Source of the DNA: Nephrocerus scutellatus
Taxonomy: Eukaryota; Arthropoda; Insecta; Diptera; Pipunculidae
Reading direction: 5' to 3'
DNA: 64,000 nucleotides
Assembly: GCA_947095585.1 (NCBI GenBank)
Contig: OX352761.1
Location: 111,711,890 to 111,775,889 of the forward strand
In this document: positions 32,796 through 43,067 of the stretch, in pieces
Layout: every line of letters begins with the position of its first letter
How positions within the stretch are numbered: the first letter of the stretch is position 1
Notes under the pieces: generated by a model
Databases searched by the model: none
What the model was told of the DNA's origin: nothing
Seen by the model: the letters and a program-made list of their open reading frames with translations, nothing else
Program-made: the position numbers and the translations under genes

Positions 32796-35700
32796 TACCC
32801 CCGCCCCGGGGTCGTTAGCCACATTTTTTCAAAATTAGCTCAAATTCCTTCAAATTTTAAACACATAATATGTATCTCCTATTGGAGAATGTACATGAAA
32901 AACTTTAATTTTTATGGGTTGAGTTCTACTCGTAACACACGAAGTAGCGTTGAAATCTTAAAAAAATACGCATAGGACAAGAATTGCGATTTGACCATTA
33001 AACCGAAATTAGAAACTACCTCCAATCCAATCTGACACCGACAGCGTCAAAGTTCCTATATGAAAAGTTATACCTCAACGTTTCTAATCTTTCTGCCTTT
33101 CTTCTTTGTCGCAAAACTTTCTTATCAATTCCTGAATTACGAACGGACATGAACATCAACACACTTAAATGTTCACTTTAAATGGCGTGTTGTACAACTC
33201 TGGGCTACAGAGAACTCGGGTTAACCGCACAACAAGTTGCCTGTAAGTACATTTGCCTGATACTATGTGCGATAGTAAAATTGTACAAAGTATCCTACAA
33301 GGATGTATGATACTCACCAAAGCAAACCAAAGCAAAGTGCTGCATGCTGATGAAACTCGAAAAGAAAGTAAACCAGCTGAACTTCTCCAAAGATGCATTA
33401 CTTTCAATAATGGACTTTTCCGGTTTAAACGTAGCCGCACTACCGTTATTTTGCACAAAGTTTTCCAATTAAGGATTCCATTCAGTGATCAAAATTTTGG
33501 ACGAAATTCATTCGAATTAGTGTACAGTCTACGGTCTAAACGGACGAAAGGATGGCAAAGAAAGTTTTCGATTTCTTTTGCAATTTGATGAAATTTCCAA
33601 CTTGAGCCGCTGGTAATCCACATACATATCAGCGAGTATATTATTTAAATTAAGGTATGCAGCAATTTGTTTGTGTGAATGGATGTTTACAACAAGTAAT
33701 CGATAAATCATAACTTTCTGTTCACCTGACCCAAGAATGAGCCTTGCGCTTGTCTGGTGTGTATCCCCACTCTATGTCCACTACTCTGGTCCACTGATTG
33801 CATACAAATTGCAATTGCAAATTAAATTCCAGGATTATTGCATTATATCGGACTCATTGAGACAGAAAATTGATATTAAAAGGCTACAGTGTGTTTGTTC
33901 GTGTGCGTCTACGACCATAGGTGCAGTTAATACGAATACCGATCAACAACAATGAACAAAAGGACTTTCGGTCATTTACAATTGCAATTACAATTTGTGA
34001 TGCTAAGCCTATTCAGTTGCACTGTGCACCGGCGATGATGCAAGATGACAAATTATATGCATTGGCAATTGGATAATTTAGTTGACGTCCTCGTACCATA
34101 TTTTGTCAACTATCAAATGATACCGTTTATCGAATTAGCCTCTTGGATTTCCGTTTGATCTGTTAAGCATATTACAAGAAGGATTACTTACCCGATTGCT
34201 TTTATTTATTTATTATATTTTTAAAGTTGAATGCATATACCAGATCAGATGGAAAGAAAAAATCCTTTAAACTCAATGCTCTTATATATATACGTAAATT
34301 AGAGATTCACGTTCAGATGTACGGCAAATAATGTTGGCAAAAAACCACAAGCCTCCCGACAGACTGGAGCCATATTTTAATTTTCGGTTTGGAATTTCAT
34401 GGTGTACACCTCTACCACACACGTATTCCACTTGAGACAATAGAGAAACTAAAGAGTGCGAGTTTTGCTTCCGCCGAAGGACATGTCATACGAAACGTTT
34501 CTACAAAACGTGAGATTCTTGGCTATCCAATCTGTCGCCATTTTCGCATAAACTCAGTGTGCTGTGTGCGTTCTTAAGTATTAAGAAAATTTTGCCATTT
34601 TCACCATTTATGACTCCATCACATAGCGATTGGGTACTTACTACATCACATAGCGATGGGGTACTTACTGCACAATATTCGGTGTAGGAAGCGTTATATT
34701 TTCACTCCTTAACTAGTTGTCGCACTGTGACTCATGTGAGTAGTACGAGTTAAAGTGCTGCTGCTTCTAAAAGACAGACCTTTAGAAGCTTTCTTGAAAT
34801 ACTATGTATATACAAATGTGCGGTTGCGATTGTTATCCCTTAGATATTCAAACCAAAACTAAAAATTTTATATTTTCGGACTAAAACTGTGGTTTTCTTT
34901 CCTTTTGACTAAGCCGCCGCAAAAAACTATATTGCATGTTCTGTAGGTATGAGAACCCACCTTCAAGCATCAGTTACTGGGATATGTCTGGGGGACGATG
35001 GAGTATCTTAAGCAAACTCTCTCCTTCTTTACGGACCGTCTTAGTTCACCATTTTAAAAGAAAACGAAACTTTAGTACATCTATAAATAAAAACGTCAGA
35101 CAGAAATTCTTTCATTTGGGACATGCCATTTAGGATGTTAATATAGAGATGGAAATAAAATGCAAAAAAAAAACACTTTACTACACTTGGTTCGGCGTTG
35201 CAACGAAGACGAAATCTGAAAGTGATAATCTGGCTTAAAAAATTTCATTATTTTTGCCGCTTATTTGAACAGGTAAATATCAAAGTCTCAACTGTCAAAT
35301 AACTAAATATAATTCTATTTACTTTTTGCACCTCTAGAAATATTACGCCAATATCTACTTTGTAGCAAACAAACAAAAATACATTTGCATTGGATGAAAT
35401 TTAACTGAATCGTGAAGGAATGGGTTAACAATTCGCGACTGATATTGTCCACAAACAATCGAAATCTCTTGCGCTAATTAAAAAAAAAACACCATATAAC
35501 CCCACACCCCGTCGACCAACCAATGTCTTACCAACACTATTCATCATTCCAGTGACACCGAGACCTTTGCATTCGACACTAATGTCAATATCGACGCCTC
35601 AACCCCCAACACCAACACCAACTCTCTCAAAATCCCTTGAATCGTGTTTTATTTCTTTTTACTTTATTATTAATTTAGACCATTTAACATGCAATAATCA

Positions 35701-35960
35701 TCTTATAGCTGGTGCATTTTCGTCAAAATAACAACAGTTGCTCGAACTTAAAAACGTACTAGCGCAACTTTACAATTTAAACTTATCTACACTATACATA
35801 ACTTATTATTTATGGAACAATCTCATTTATTCTAAGGGCATAATAGGTATACATACATTACAAAACCATATTTACATTTTACATTTTTTTATTCGTGGCG
35901 ATAGACAATTGAGGTCTATCTTCTCGCGACCAATTGTGTTGCGCATTTATTTTTTTTTTC
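32796..35960. other. No gene recognised
   Basis: About 3.2 kb with no recognisable gene. It contains a 27-bp tandem duplication at 34617-34670. Open frames at 33165-33588 overlap on opposite strands and show no family motif. Confidence 0.45.
34617..34670. repeat. 27-bp tandem duplication
   Basis: CATCACATAGCGAT...GGGTACTTACT occurs twice head to tail with one or two differences. Confidence 0.85.
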
Positions 35961-36168
35961 GACACAAATAGGAAGGGACCTACAATTTAAGGCCGGATCC
36001 GAACGGCGAATTGAGAAGCTTTCCGTGATAAGTTATTACTCTCTGAACGTTTGTAACCCATTTGCGAGAGGTGGGACACCGTGAAAAATACTTTTAGTGT
36101 TACTGTGATTCGAACTACGAACCTCCTGCTCAGTAGCCACGTGCATTTCCACAGAGCCACGGCGCCCA
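35961..36168 (-). repeat. tRNA-derived SINE, type A, 3' truncated
   Basis: The reverse complement opens GTGGGCGCCGTGGCTCTGTGG (A box with one change), has the B-box relic AGTTCGAATC, then the full middle body (CACGGTGTCCCACCTCTCGC, GCCGTTCGGATCCGGC) and stops just inside the first arm of the 3' hairpin (CTATTTGTGT). No (ATT)n tail. Confidence 0.85.
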
Positions 36169-36499
36169 CTACAATTTACATTAGACTATTATTAAATCTA
36201 TTTATTTTGGCAACAAAAATACTTTAAGTACATTTCATTTTGGAAGATTTCTAGCTCTTTTATCTTATATATTCAAATCGGAATAACTTACAATAATCAG
36301 GATTAAATGTGTGCAAAATACAACAGCAACAATGATTTTTGTGGTAGAATATGTCTTATTCGAGTGATTGCGAAAAGGTATGGTAATAAAGACAATATGA
36401 TTCGACCATTTTAGACTGCTATCAATCACCAATACCAGTTGAGTGTACTTAAATTCAGTTGATGACCTGAAATGAGTATATGTCAAAATATTAATCTAA

Positions 36500-37650
36500 C
36501 TAGCTGTTCCCGGGCGCTTCACTACCCGCACACATGAACCCCATGTACTAGTCCCCGCCACACATGCCGACTAACCAACCACCACAGCCCTCTACTCTGA
36601 CCGACCCTTTCCCGCCGACCTCTTCGTGTGTACGTTTGTACCGTTTGTTTGCTGTGTCGTATATCTCGACTTCTGCCATTCAAAATTTGATGGGACTTGT
36701 CTTTAAACTTGGTTGTCTTTGTTAGCGATCGGCTTGCGATGGCGTAGTTTTTTCATTAATAGGGGTTACTACCCCTGAGGAAACTGAGAAAATACTAAAT
36801 CTACGCAATCGATAGCGATTTTTTAAGCCTAAAGGTTTGCAAAGTTAAATGTTGTTTTTCAGTCTATTTCAGATATCGCTTATGACTGAAAGACCTATCG
36901 CTTATGAATGAAAGACCTACATTTAACGTTTCATACTATTAGTCTTTAGACTGAATTACAACTAAATATACATACACGGGTGTGTGTAATCACTCGCATA
37001 GCAGAATACATTAGCTCGTGTGTCTATAGTAGTGGAAAGTTTTGGGTAAGAACGATTTTCAGTACTAATCCCAGTTACAGACTTAGGATTTTATTTTTAA
37101 GGGAAGAAGGCAAAACAAGTCTGACGATTTTCATTGATAATCATTTTCGTCATTGTTTGTTAACTCGTATATCTCGGCTTCTACCAGACAGAAATTAAAA
37201 CAATTGTGACGCATTGGGAGCATGTCGCTTGGGGCGCGTGATGCCTGTGTGGCACGTAAAAAAATAAAATGAAAATTAAAAAAAAAAAGTTTTTAAAAAA
37301 AAATAATTACGGGGTTGTGAAATGTGTCTACGTCCAAGAAAGAATTTTTTATATTCCGCGCATGACTTGTGTCACGTTTCGTGTATGGCGCGTGTGATGT
37401 GTTGAAATCGCGTCATTTTCTCGTTTTTTAGGTCTTTTTTAACAACCTTTCGCATGACCTAGAGGGCTCAAATCTTGTGAGCGGCTCAATGTCAAGGGTC
37501 AATTTTGATATCCCGCGTTTGACGCATGTCGTAAGTCGCTTGTGTGAAGCATTTAAGAAAGAAAATACTCTAAAATAGCCCCGACCTCAAGAACAGGTAT
37601 TTTTGCAATTATTACCAAATAATAAAGGTCTGTGTGGCGTGTTTCGATAT
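36500..37650 (-). mobile_element. Helitron-like non-autonomous element, 3' terminus well defined
   Basis: On the minus strand the unit ends GAAGCGCCCGGGAACAGCTAG, with a small hairpin (CGGG...CCCG) a few bases before the terminal CTAG, and the next host base is T. Hairpin plus CTRR followed by T is the classic Helitron 3' end. The body has repeated phrases (TATATCTCG.CTTCT at 36660 and 37168, a 22-bp tandem repeat at 36875-36918) and no helicase coding. The 5' end (expected TC after A) was not located, so 37650 is only a rough limit. Confidence 0.5.
36875..36918. repeat. 22-bp tandem duplication
   Basis: ATCGCTTATGACTGAAAGACCT followed directly by a copy with one difference. Confidence 0.85.
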
Positions 37651-37899
37651 ACATTTAAAAGTTTGTACCCGAAAAACGAAGTTTTTTTACATTTACTTAT
37701 TTTTGATGCTAATTACTCCAGAGAAAATTGTTAAAGCCGGACCTGGAATAACATACCATTCGTCATTCAATTGCTTTAGATGAAAAAGAGGGGAATTCAA
37801 TGTATTTTGAGAATATAACTTCCATCCTGGCTTAATGTTATGTTATTTCCTTGATTCCATTAGATTATGCTGCTGAACAACTATAATTCATACGGTACT

Positions 37900-38345
37900 A
37901 TCCTAGGTGTCCTGCCCACCGGAGCCTACCGAACTTAATTCTCTTCACGGTGTCGACATCGCGTAAACGCTCGTAGAGCTCATCATTATCATCATCATCA
38001 CGAAACGACCAAATTATTGCTTGCTGCCATCTCTATGACACGTTGTCCATTGTCATTAGTGTTCTCGTGTAAGCTATGGGTGCCAATGTACTGCCTGAAT
38101 ACTGGCTCCCTACCTATTTTGGCATTCATATCTCACAGAATGATTTTTACGTCAAACTGAGGACTGGCATGGTGTTCCCGTTCGACTGAGGCTGAGGCCT
38201 CGCGCCAACCTCACTTTGAAACGAAAATTACCGGCGGCCACCACGTGGAGGTGTGATCTCACTTCCACCAGTCAGAGATAGTTGCGGCCACATGCATTTC
38301 TGAAGCATTCTGTGCTATTCGCCCTACTCTGCTGATGGCTGACTG
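37900..38345 (-). pseudogene. LINE family C, internally deleted: endonuclease joined to C-terminus
   Basis: On the minus strand the endonuclease part reads MNAKIGREPVFRQYIGTHSL, HENTNDNGQRVIEMAASNNL near 38150-38030, then passes directly, after a (GAT)n-like run, to ELYERLRDVDTVKRIKFGRL, RWAG near 37990-37925, which is the C-terminal block of the same family. The whole RT is missing, so this is an internal deletion derivative. Confidence 0.65.
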
Positions 38346-38797
38346 AAATTACCATTAGCTAATTTTTTTTCAAAAATATCGTCTCATGTGTCGTACAAAT
38401 TAAACAGCAGCTAAAAAGGTGCTACAAGTGCTGCAACTTTCCCTCTAGGAGATATTTCAAAAAATAGGTGACGATTTCGTTAATAGCTGCATAGAAAAAA
38501 ACACACCATTCACGCTAGCTGCAAAAACACGCAGCCGCTGAGCATTCGCTGTGAAATCAGCTCACAACATACAGACATAAATTATTTTTAAATTTTATTT
38601 AAAAGTATTGCTCCCGTCATGTTTTATGTCTCTGTTAAAATTTGTGAACCACTGAGTTGGTATGCTTATATCATATCATATGTCATCACAGTTTTAGAAT
38701 CCCTCTGTGCGTTAGTGTTATAGCCAATTAGTATATAGAGGATTAGCTAAATAGTAGTAACAAATCTTGAAGGCAGCACGATTTAGCACAGGTTATA
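38346..38797. other. No gene recognised
   Basis: AT-rich flank of the mariner element. Nothing supportable. Confidence 0.5.
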
Positions 38798-38799
38798 TA

Positions 38800-40080
38800 A
38801 CGGGTGTTTTTTTAAGAGGTTGCCGATTTTTTTTTTGAATAAAACACATATAAAATTTATTTGGTAGATAATTTTTTGGCATTTAACATTTAAACACAAT
38901 TTCTGGCATATGGCTACCACGACTATTTTTCACAAATGTCATTCTGGAGGTCCAATTTTCTAGCACTTTTTCAAGCATTTGAGGGCGTATGTCAGCAATG
39001 ACACGTTGAATATTGGTTTCCAAAGCGTCAATCGATTGAGGTTTATCCACATAAACCAATGACTTCACGTATCCCCACAAAAAGTAATCGAGTGGCGTCA
39101 AATCGCACGAACGCGGAGGCCAATTCACCGGACCATTTCTCGAAATAATGTTGTCGTTGAAAGTTTCTTTCAATAAGTCGATTGTTTCACGTGCTGTATG
39201 GCAAGTGGCACCATCTTGTTGAAACCACATTTCATCCATATCCATATCTTCAAGATTTGACAACAAAAACTCATTTAACATGGTTCTGTATCGATTTCCA
39301 TTCACGGTAACGCGTCGTCCTTCCTCATTTTTAAAGAAATATGGACCGATGATCCCACCAGCCCATAGACCGCACCAAACAGTACATTTATCAGGATGCA
39401 TTGGTAATTCTTGAACGGCGTGTGGATTATCTTTGCTCCAAATGCGACAATTTTGTTTGTTGACGTATCCATTTAACAAAAAATGCGCCTCATCACTGAA
39501 GAGAATTTTACGGTAAAAAAATGGATCTTCGTTCAATTGATTTAACGACCAATCACTGAATTCACGGCGCAAACGATGGTCGTGTGGCTTTAATTCTTGC
39601 ACCAATTGAATTTTGTATGGCACCAAACCCAAATCTTTACGTAAAATTTTCCATAAAGTCGATGGACAAAGTCCAATTTGCTGAGCACGACGACGAATCG
39701 ATAAATTGTCGTTTTCTTCGACACTGGCCTCAACGACAGCAATATTTTCTTCTGTACGAACTCTTCTCATTCTTGTCGGTGGCTTGGCATCCAAAAGAGT
39801 GAATGTAGACCGAAATTTGGTAATTACGTTCTTTATGGTGGTCTCTGACGGACGATTATGTGCACCATAAAATTCACGAAGTGCTCTATAAACATTTTTA
39901 ATTGAACACTGATTTTGAAAATAATTTTCCACGATTTGAAAGCGTTGTTCTGGAGTTAACCTATTCATAATGATTTGCCAAACAATACTGAGTAGAAATG
40001 CCACTTTGAGCTGTCAAAACAACTGTCATAAAATAAAACGACATCTATCGGAAAAACAAACCTCCTAAAAAAACACCCTT
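38800..40080 (-). mobile_element. Complete rosa-type (DD41D) mariner element
   Basis: Terminal inverted repeats of about 21 bp match at 19 positions: ACGGGTGTTTTTTTAAGAG at 38800 and, on the opposite strand from 40080, AAGGGTGTTTTTTTAGGAG. The element is flanked by TA on both sides (38798-38799 and 40081-40082), the target duplication of all Tc1/mariner elements. It is 1,281 bp and holds one intact transposase gene. Everything needed for an autonomous element is visible, so this copy may be active or only recently silent. Nearby 41-42.6 kb hold older relics of related elements. Confidence 0.93.
38883..39968 (-). CDS. Mariner transposase, DD41D (rosa) type, intact
   Basis: A 361-residue transposase from the ATG at 39966-39968 (MNRLTPEQRF) to the stop at 38883; an in-frame upstream extension has only GTG. 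It would bind the terminal repeats, cut the element out and insert it at TA. Residues 1-60 and about 70-115 form the paired helix-turn-helix DNA-binding domain (SIRRRAQQIGLCPSTLWKIL is the second). The catalytic triad is Asp159 in ILFSDEAHF, Asp252 in WFQQDGATCHTA and Asp294 in LTPLDYFLWG, with exactly 41 residues between the last two. Spacing of 41 and the Asp set it apart from DD34D mariners and DD34E Tc1 and match the rosa group known from Ceratitis. No stop or frameshift. Length is normal for the family. Confidence 0.95.
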   Translation of the reverse strand: MNRLTPEQRFQIVENYFQNQCSIKNVYRALREFYGAHNRPSETTIKNVITKFRSTFTLLDAKPPTRMRRVRTEENIAVVEASVEENDNLSIRRRAQQIGLCPSTLWKILRKDLGLVPYKIQLVQELKPHDHRLRREFSDWSLNQLNEDPFFYRKILFSDEAHFLLNGYVNKQNCRIWSKDNPHAVQELPMHPDKCTVWCGLWAGGIIGPYFFKNEEGRRVTVNGNRYRTMLNEFLLSNLEDMDMDEMWFQQDGATCHTARETIDLLKETFNDNIISRNGPVNWPPRSCDLTPLDYFLWGYVKSLVYVDKPQSIDALETNIQRVIADIRPQMLEKVLENWTSRMTFVKNSRGSHMPEIVFKC

Positions 40081-40082
40081 TA

Positions 40083-40425
40083 GATACTTCGCTACTGGTG
40101 CACTATTGACACAGTTATATATTAATGAAATTGGCCGTGTTTATGAAAATGAAAAATCATTTAATATATAATTCTAAATGATTTTTTTAATATAAAGCCG
40201 TCAACTCTCAAAAAAAAATTTATTTTACCTTACTTTTGTATAATTTCTCATAACTGAAAAAGTTACCTTGCAGATGAATTTGTGTACTTTCTGTTAAAGT
40301 TGTTATAACTTTTAGCTTCTTTTGAATCGAAATGAGCAATTAAGACTTTGCCGTCCATTCGATCATTAAACTTACGACCGCTATGCAATGAAAGAATCAA
40401 ATATCTCCCATAACTTCACATTCAA
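40083..40425. other. No gene recognised
   Basis: AT-rich right flank of the mariner element, probably the original host sequence. Confidence 0.5.
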
Positions 40426-40429
40426 TGTA

Positions 40430-41090
40430 TTATTTCCACTTCAGTTTAACCGCAGCAGCATCTTCGACGAATTGTCCATTCTTACTTGGAATCCATAACC
40501 CATTCGTTCAACATAACAAGTGAGCACTTTGTTGGGCCGGAAGTTAACCTCAGTTACAGGAGAGTCGTCCCTCAGCGTCCAATTTGACTTGTAGAAAATT
40601 CGAAACTCATTCACACCGATTACATAGACAGGCTATTACGGACAGAACAGGTTCTGCTGGTGTGCCATCGTAAATCCACCCCCACCGAATAGAATTACGG
40701 TACCAAATGTCAACTTCCTGTTTTAGAAATATTGTTGCTCCTGACGCTCCATTGCCATGTAACGTGTAGTGCCTTGTCGCTGTTGCTACTCCTGCTGCTG
40801 CCTATGACATTGACACACTCTTAAAATGTGTAATTCAATTGCCCGGTGGTTTCTGGTACGTCGACCGGGGCGGCGACATGCACAACACTACCAGTAGAAT
40901 TTGATCCGATTTTAACTCTTGACGGAGGGTAGCATCTGGAAGCCGGACTGCTGGCAAATCTTTTGTGTGAATCAACCAAGGGATGACATCATACTGTAAA
41001 TTGTAACACCGTCCGTCTAATCGGACGACTGTTTCAAACAGCTCAGATAGTTTCGCAAACGGGTATCGGACAAGCCACTTCATTCATTCT
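40430..41090 (-). pseudogene. Unidentified degraded coding region
   Basis: GC-richer than its flanks. On the minus strand an 82-codon frame with a true ATG at 41083 reads smoothly (MKWLVRYPFAKLSELFETVV, LPAVRLPDATLRQELKSDQI) to a stop at 40835. After a frame change follow EVDIWYRNSIRWGWIYDGTP near 40720 and VNEFRIFYKSNWTLRDDSPV, TEVNFRPNKVLTCYVERMGY near 40610-40500. Three good blocks on one strand separated by frameshifts suggest a decayed gene or intron-split exons. I do not recognise the family; it could be host-derived or from a transposon. Confidence 0.35.
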
Positions 41091-41344
41091 TCAGCATAAG
41101 CTATGACCTCCTGCTCGAACACTATTTTGTATTTAATTTTACATTAAAGTTCGAAGTGTCTACTCTGGACTACTGTCTGAGCAATCGGTGTAGATGTGAA
41201 TCCTCCCTCTTGAAAGGATCTGCTTAGATTAGAGACTAGAACTGGACATGACATTCAAAAGGCAAAATATGCAAGTTTTGCATAGCCTATAAGGGAGATT
41301 TGGAAAGCGAGAGATATACAGAGAGAAAGGTGTTTCTCTGTAGA

Positions 41345-41520
41345 GAATTCCGATGTTGGGTGATTTTGTACTTCCGTATCTTTCGAAATTGTGCACGGCA
41401 CGGCTGACTGACTTACCAGATTTCCTGTACGCCCGTGTAAGCTGTCTGTAACAGTTTGGCAAATTGTTTTCGAAATAATTGCTCATGAGACGCATAAAGC
41501 GAATTAAACGGGCGTGGAAT
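41345..41520 (-). pseudogene. Possible mariner-like transposase N-terminus relic
   Basis: A minus-strand frame contains SNYFENNLPNCYRQLTRAYR and KSGKSVSRAVHNFERYGST, resembling the first helix-turn-helix of mariner transposases (YFQNQCSIKNVYRALREFYG and FEETGS-type words). The likeness is short and by eye. It ends at the GST block. Confidence 0.3.
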
Positions 41521-42030
41521 TTTGTTTTCTTATCACAGTGAGCTCTTCCGGCAATATTTTTGCATACATATATAACCATAAAGAAACGTGAAAGAACTAA
41601 CAATGTTCGACATTATACCTCAATAACTGTTGGAGAGGTTCGAAGTGAGTGGCTACTGAGATTTAGTTGCTCTTTAGTGAATTATATAATTAAGTAAATA
41701 TTCATCGCTCAACCACATAAAATTTTATAAAACATATCATATTCTAATAATTTTTATTGAAATAACAGACAGAGGATCCAAGCTCTCTGGCAATACGTTC
41801 TCCGTTCTTTGATTCATACGTTTAAACCTAGGAGGGGCAATGAGGTTTGGCCAGTCTGATTTTGACTTTTTCTTTTTTTCCTGAATAATTTTAAAACTGA
41901 AATTGCTTGACTTCTACAGAGCGTACAAAAAGGTTACAACTCATTTGTATTGCTTAAAACTTTCTTAATTTTATTTTTTTATTTATTTTTTTCAAGAATT
42001 TAAATTTAAATCAGCTTAAAAATATTTAAA

Positions 42031-42610
42031 ATGTTCGGCTACACACCCCAACAACGTTTCACTATATTTTCAATGCATGCTGGAAATAATGCATCAATTG
42101 TTGTAACTCAGAGAAAATTTCGACAAAAATACCCTCAACAACATGCACTCACCGCACATACGATTCGACGTTTAGTGGATATATTTGAGGAGGCTGGAAG
42201 GATTGCCACAATACGGAAAGACCACGAATATCTCGACCTGTGGAGAATATTAATCGTGTCGCTGAAAGCGTACGAGAAGCTCCATACGGGTCGATTAGGA
42301 GACGTGCTGTCCAACTAGGCGTCTAAAGAACGACTCTTTGAAAAATTTTAAACAATGACCTTAAATTCCAATGACTTATAATTCCATTGGTCCAAGTAAT
42401 GATAATGAAAAGCGTCTGGAGTACGGTCGATCTCTGTTAAATCCTTCGGTGGAAAATCCGCACATTTTCACACTTGATTATGTCGGAGTGGTGCAATTTC
42501 ATTCAAATGGCTATGTCAATAAACGAAATTACCAGTTCTGGGCAACGCAAAACCTTAAATGGGTCCATTATAGTCCGCTACACTCACGTAAGATTACATT
42601 ATATTAAGAT
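42031..42610 (+). pseudogene. Dead mariner-like transposase, second type
   Basis: A 95-codon frame starting with a true ATG (MFGYTPQQRFTIFSMHAGNN) matches the N-terminal helix-turn-helix region: PQQHALTAHTIRRLVDIFEE, then AGRIATIRKDHEYLDLWRIL. After a stop and frame change, KRLEYGRSLLNPSVENPHIF and FHSNGYVNKRNYQFWATQNL, KWVHYSPLHSRKITLY correspond to the part around the first catalytic Asp of the intact copy (there SDEAHFLLNGYVNKQNCRIW). The second and third Asp blocks are gone. The words differ enough from the 39-kb element to mark a separate, older lineage. Confidence 0.7.
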
Positions 42611-42636
42611 TACGCCATCATAAGGCCATATTTTTT

Positions 42637-42722
42637 AAATTCTCTATATTAACTTCGCCCGTCCGTGGCTGGCTGGACCTTGGACCACAACGGTCTGTTG
42701 CGCCGATTATTATTATTTTTTT
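42637..42722 (+). repeat. Shared element border fused to a SINE type A tail
   Basis: AAATTCTCTATATTAACTTCG (42637 on) is the complement of the border at 32374-32394, followed by GGCTGGCTGG like the (CCAG)n next to that border. It runs directly into CTTGGACCACAACGGTCTGT and (ATT)n, the last 45 bp of the type A SINE (42675-42720). Confidence 0.6.
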
Positions 42723-42770
42723 TCATAATTGTCTAATAAACAGCTGAGCACTTTTAGTAGAAGCGTCAGA

Positions 42771-43067
42771 GCGCCTTGGCTTAGCGGAAATGCGCATGGC
42801 TACTGTGCAGAGGTTCGTGGTTCGAACCCCATGTAACACTTAAAGTATTTTTCACGGTGTCCCACCTCTCGCGAATGGGTGACAAACGTTCCGAGAGTAA
42901 AATAAATTGTCACAGAAAGCTTCTCGATTCGCCGTTCGGATCCGGACTTACATTTTAGGTCCAGTCCATTTGTGTCCAAAAAAATATACATTCGCAACAC
43001 AAACGGTCGCGAGAAGCTAGCCCTTGGACCGCAACTGTCTGTCGCGCCGAATATTATTATTATAATT
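42771..43067 (+). repeat. tRNA-derived SINE, type A, full length
   Basis: A box TGGCTTAGCGG and B box GGTTCGAACCC are both perfect to the consensus. The whole body is present, with the hairpin arms CCATTTGTGT and ACACAAACGG (one mismatch), the GGACCGCAACTGTC relic of the mini-hairpin, and a short ATT tail. Confidence 0.88.

Noticed and set aside
33165..33588. Overlapping open frames on both strands (97 and 111 codons)
   Set aside because: Neither has family motifs and the plus frame opens at TTG; overlap on both strands argues for chance.
39584..39802. Plus-strand frame inside the mariner element
   Set aside because: Antisense shadow of the intact transposase gene.
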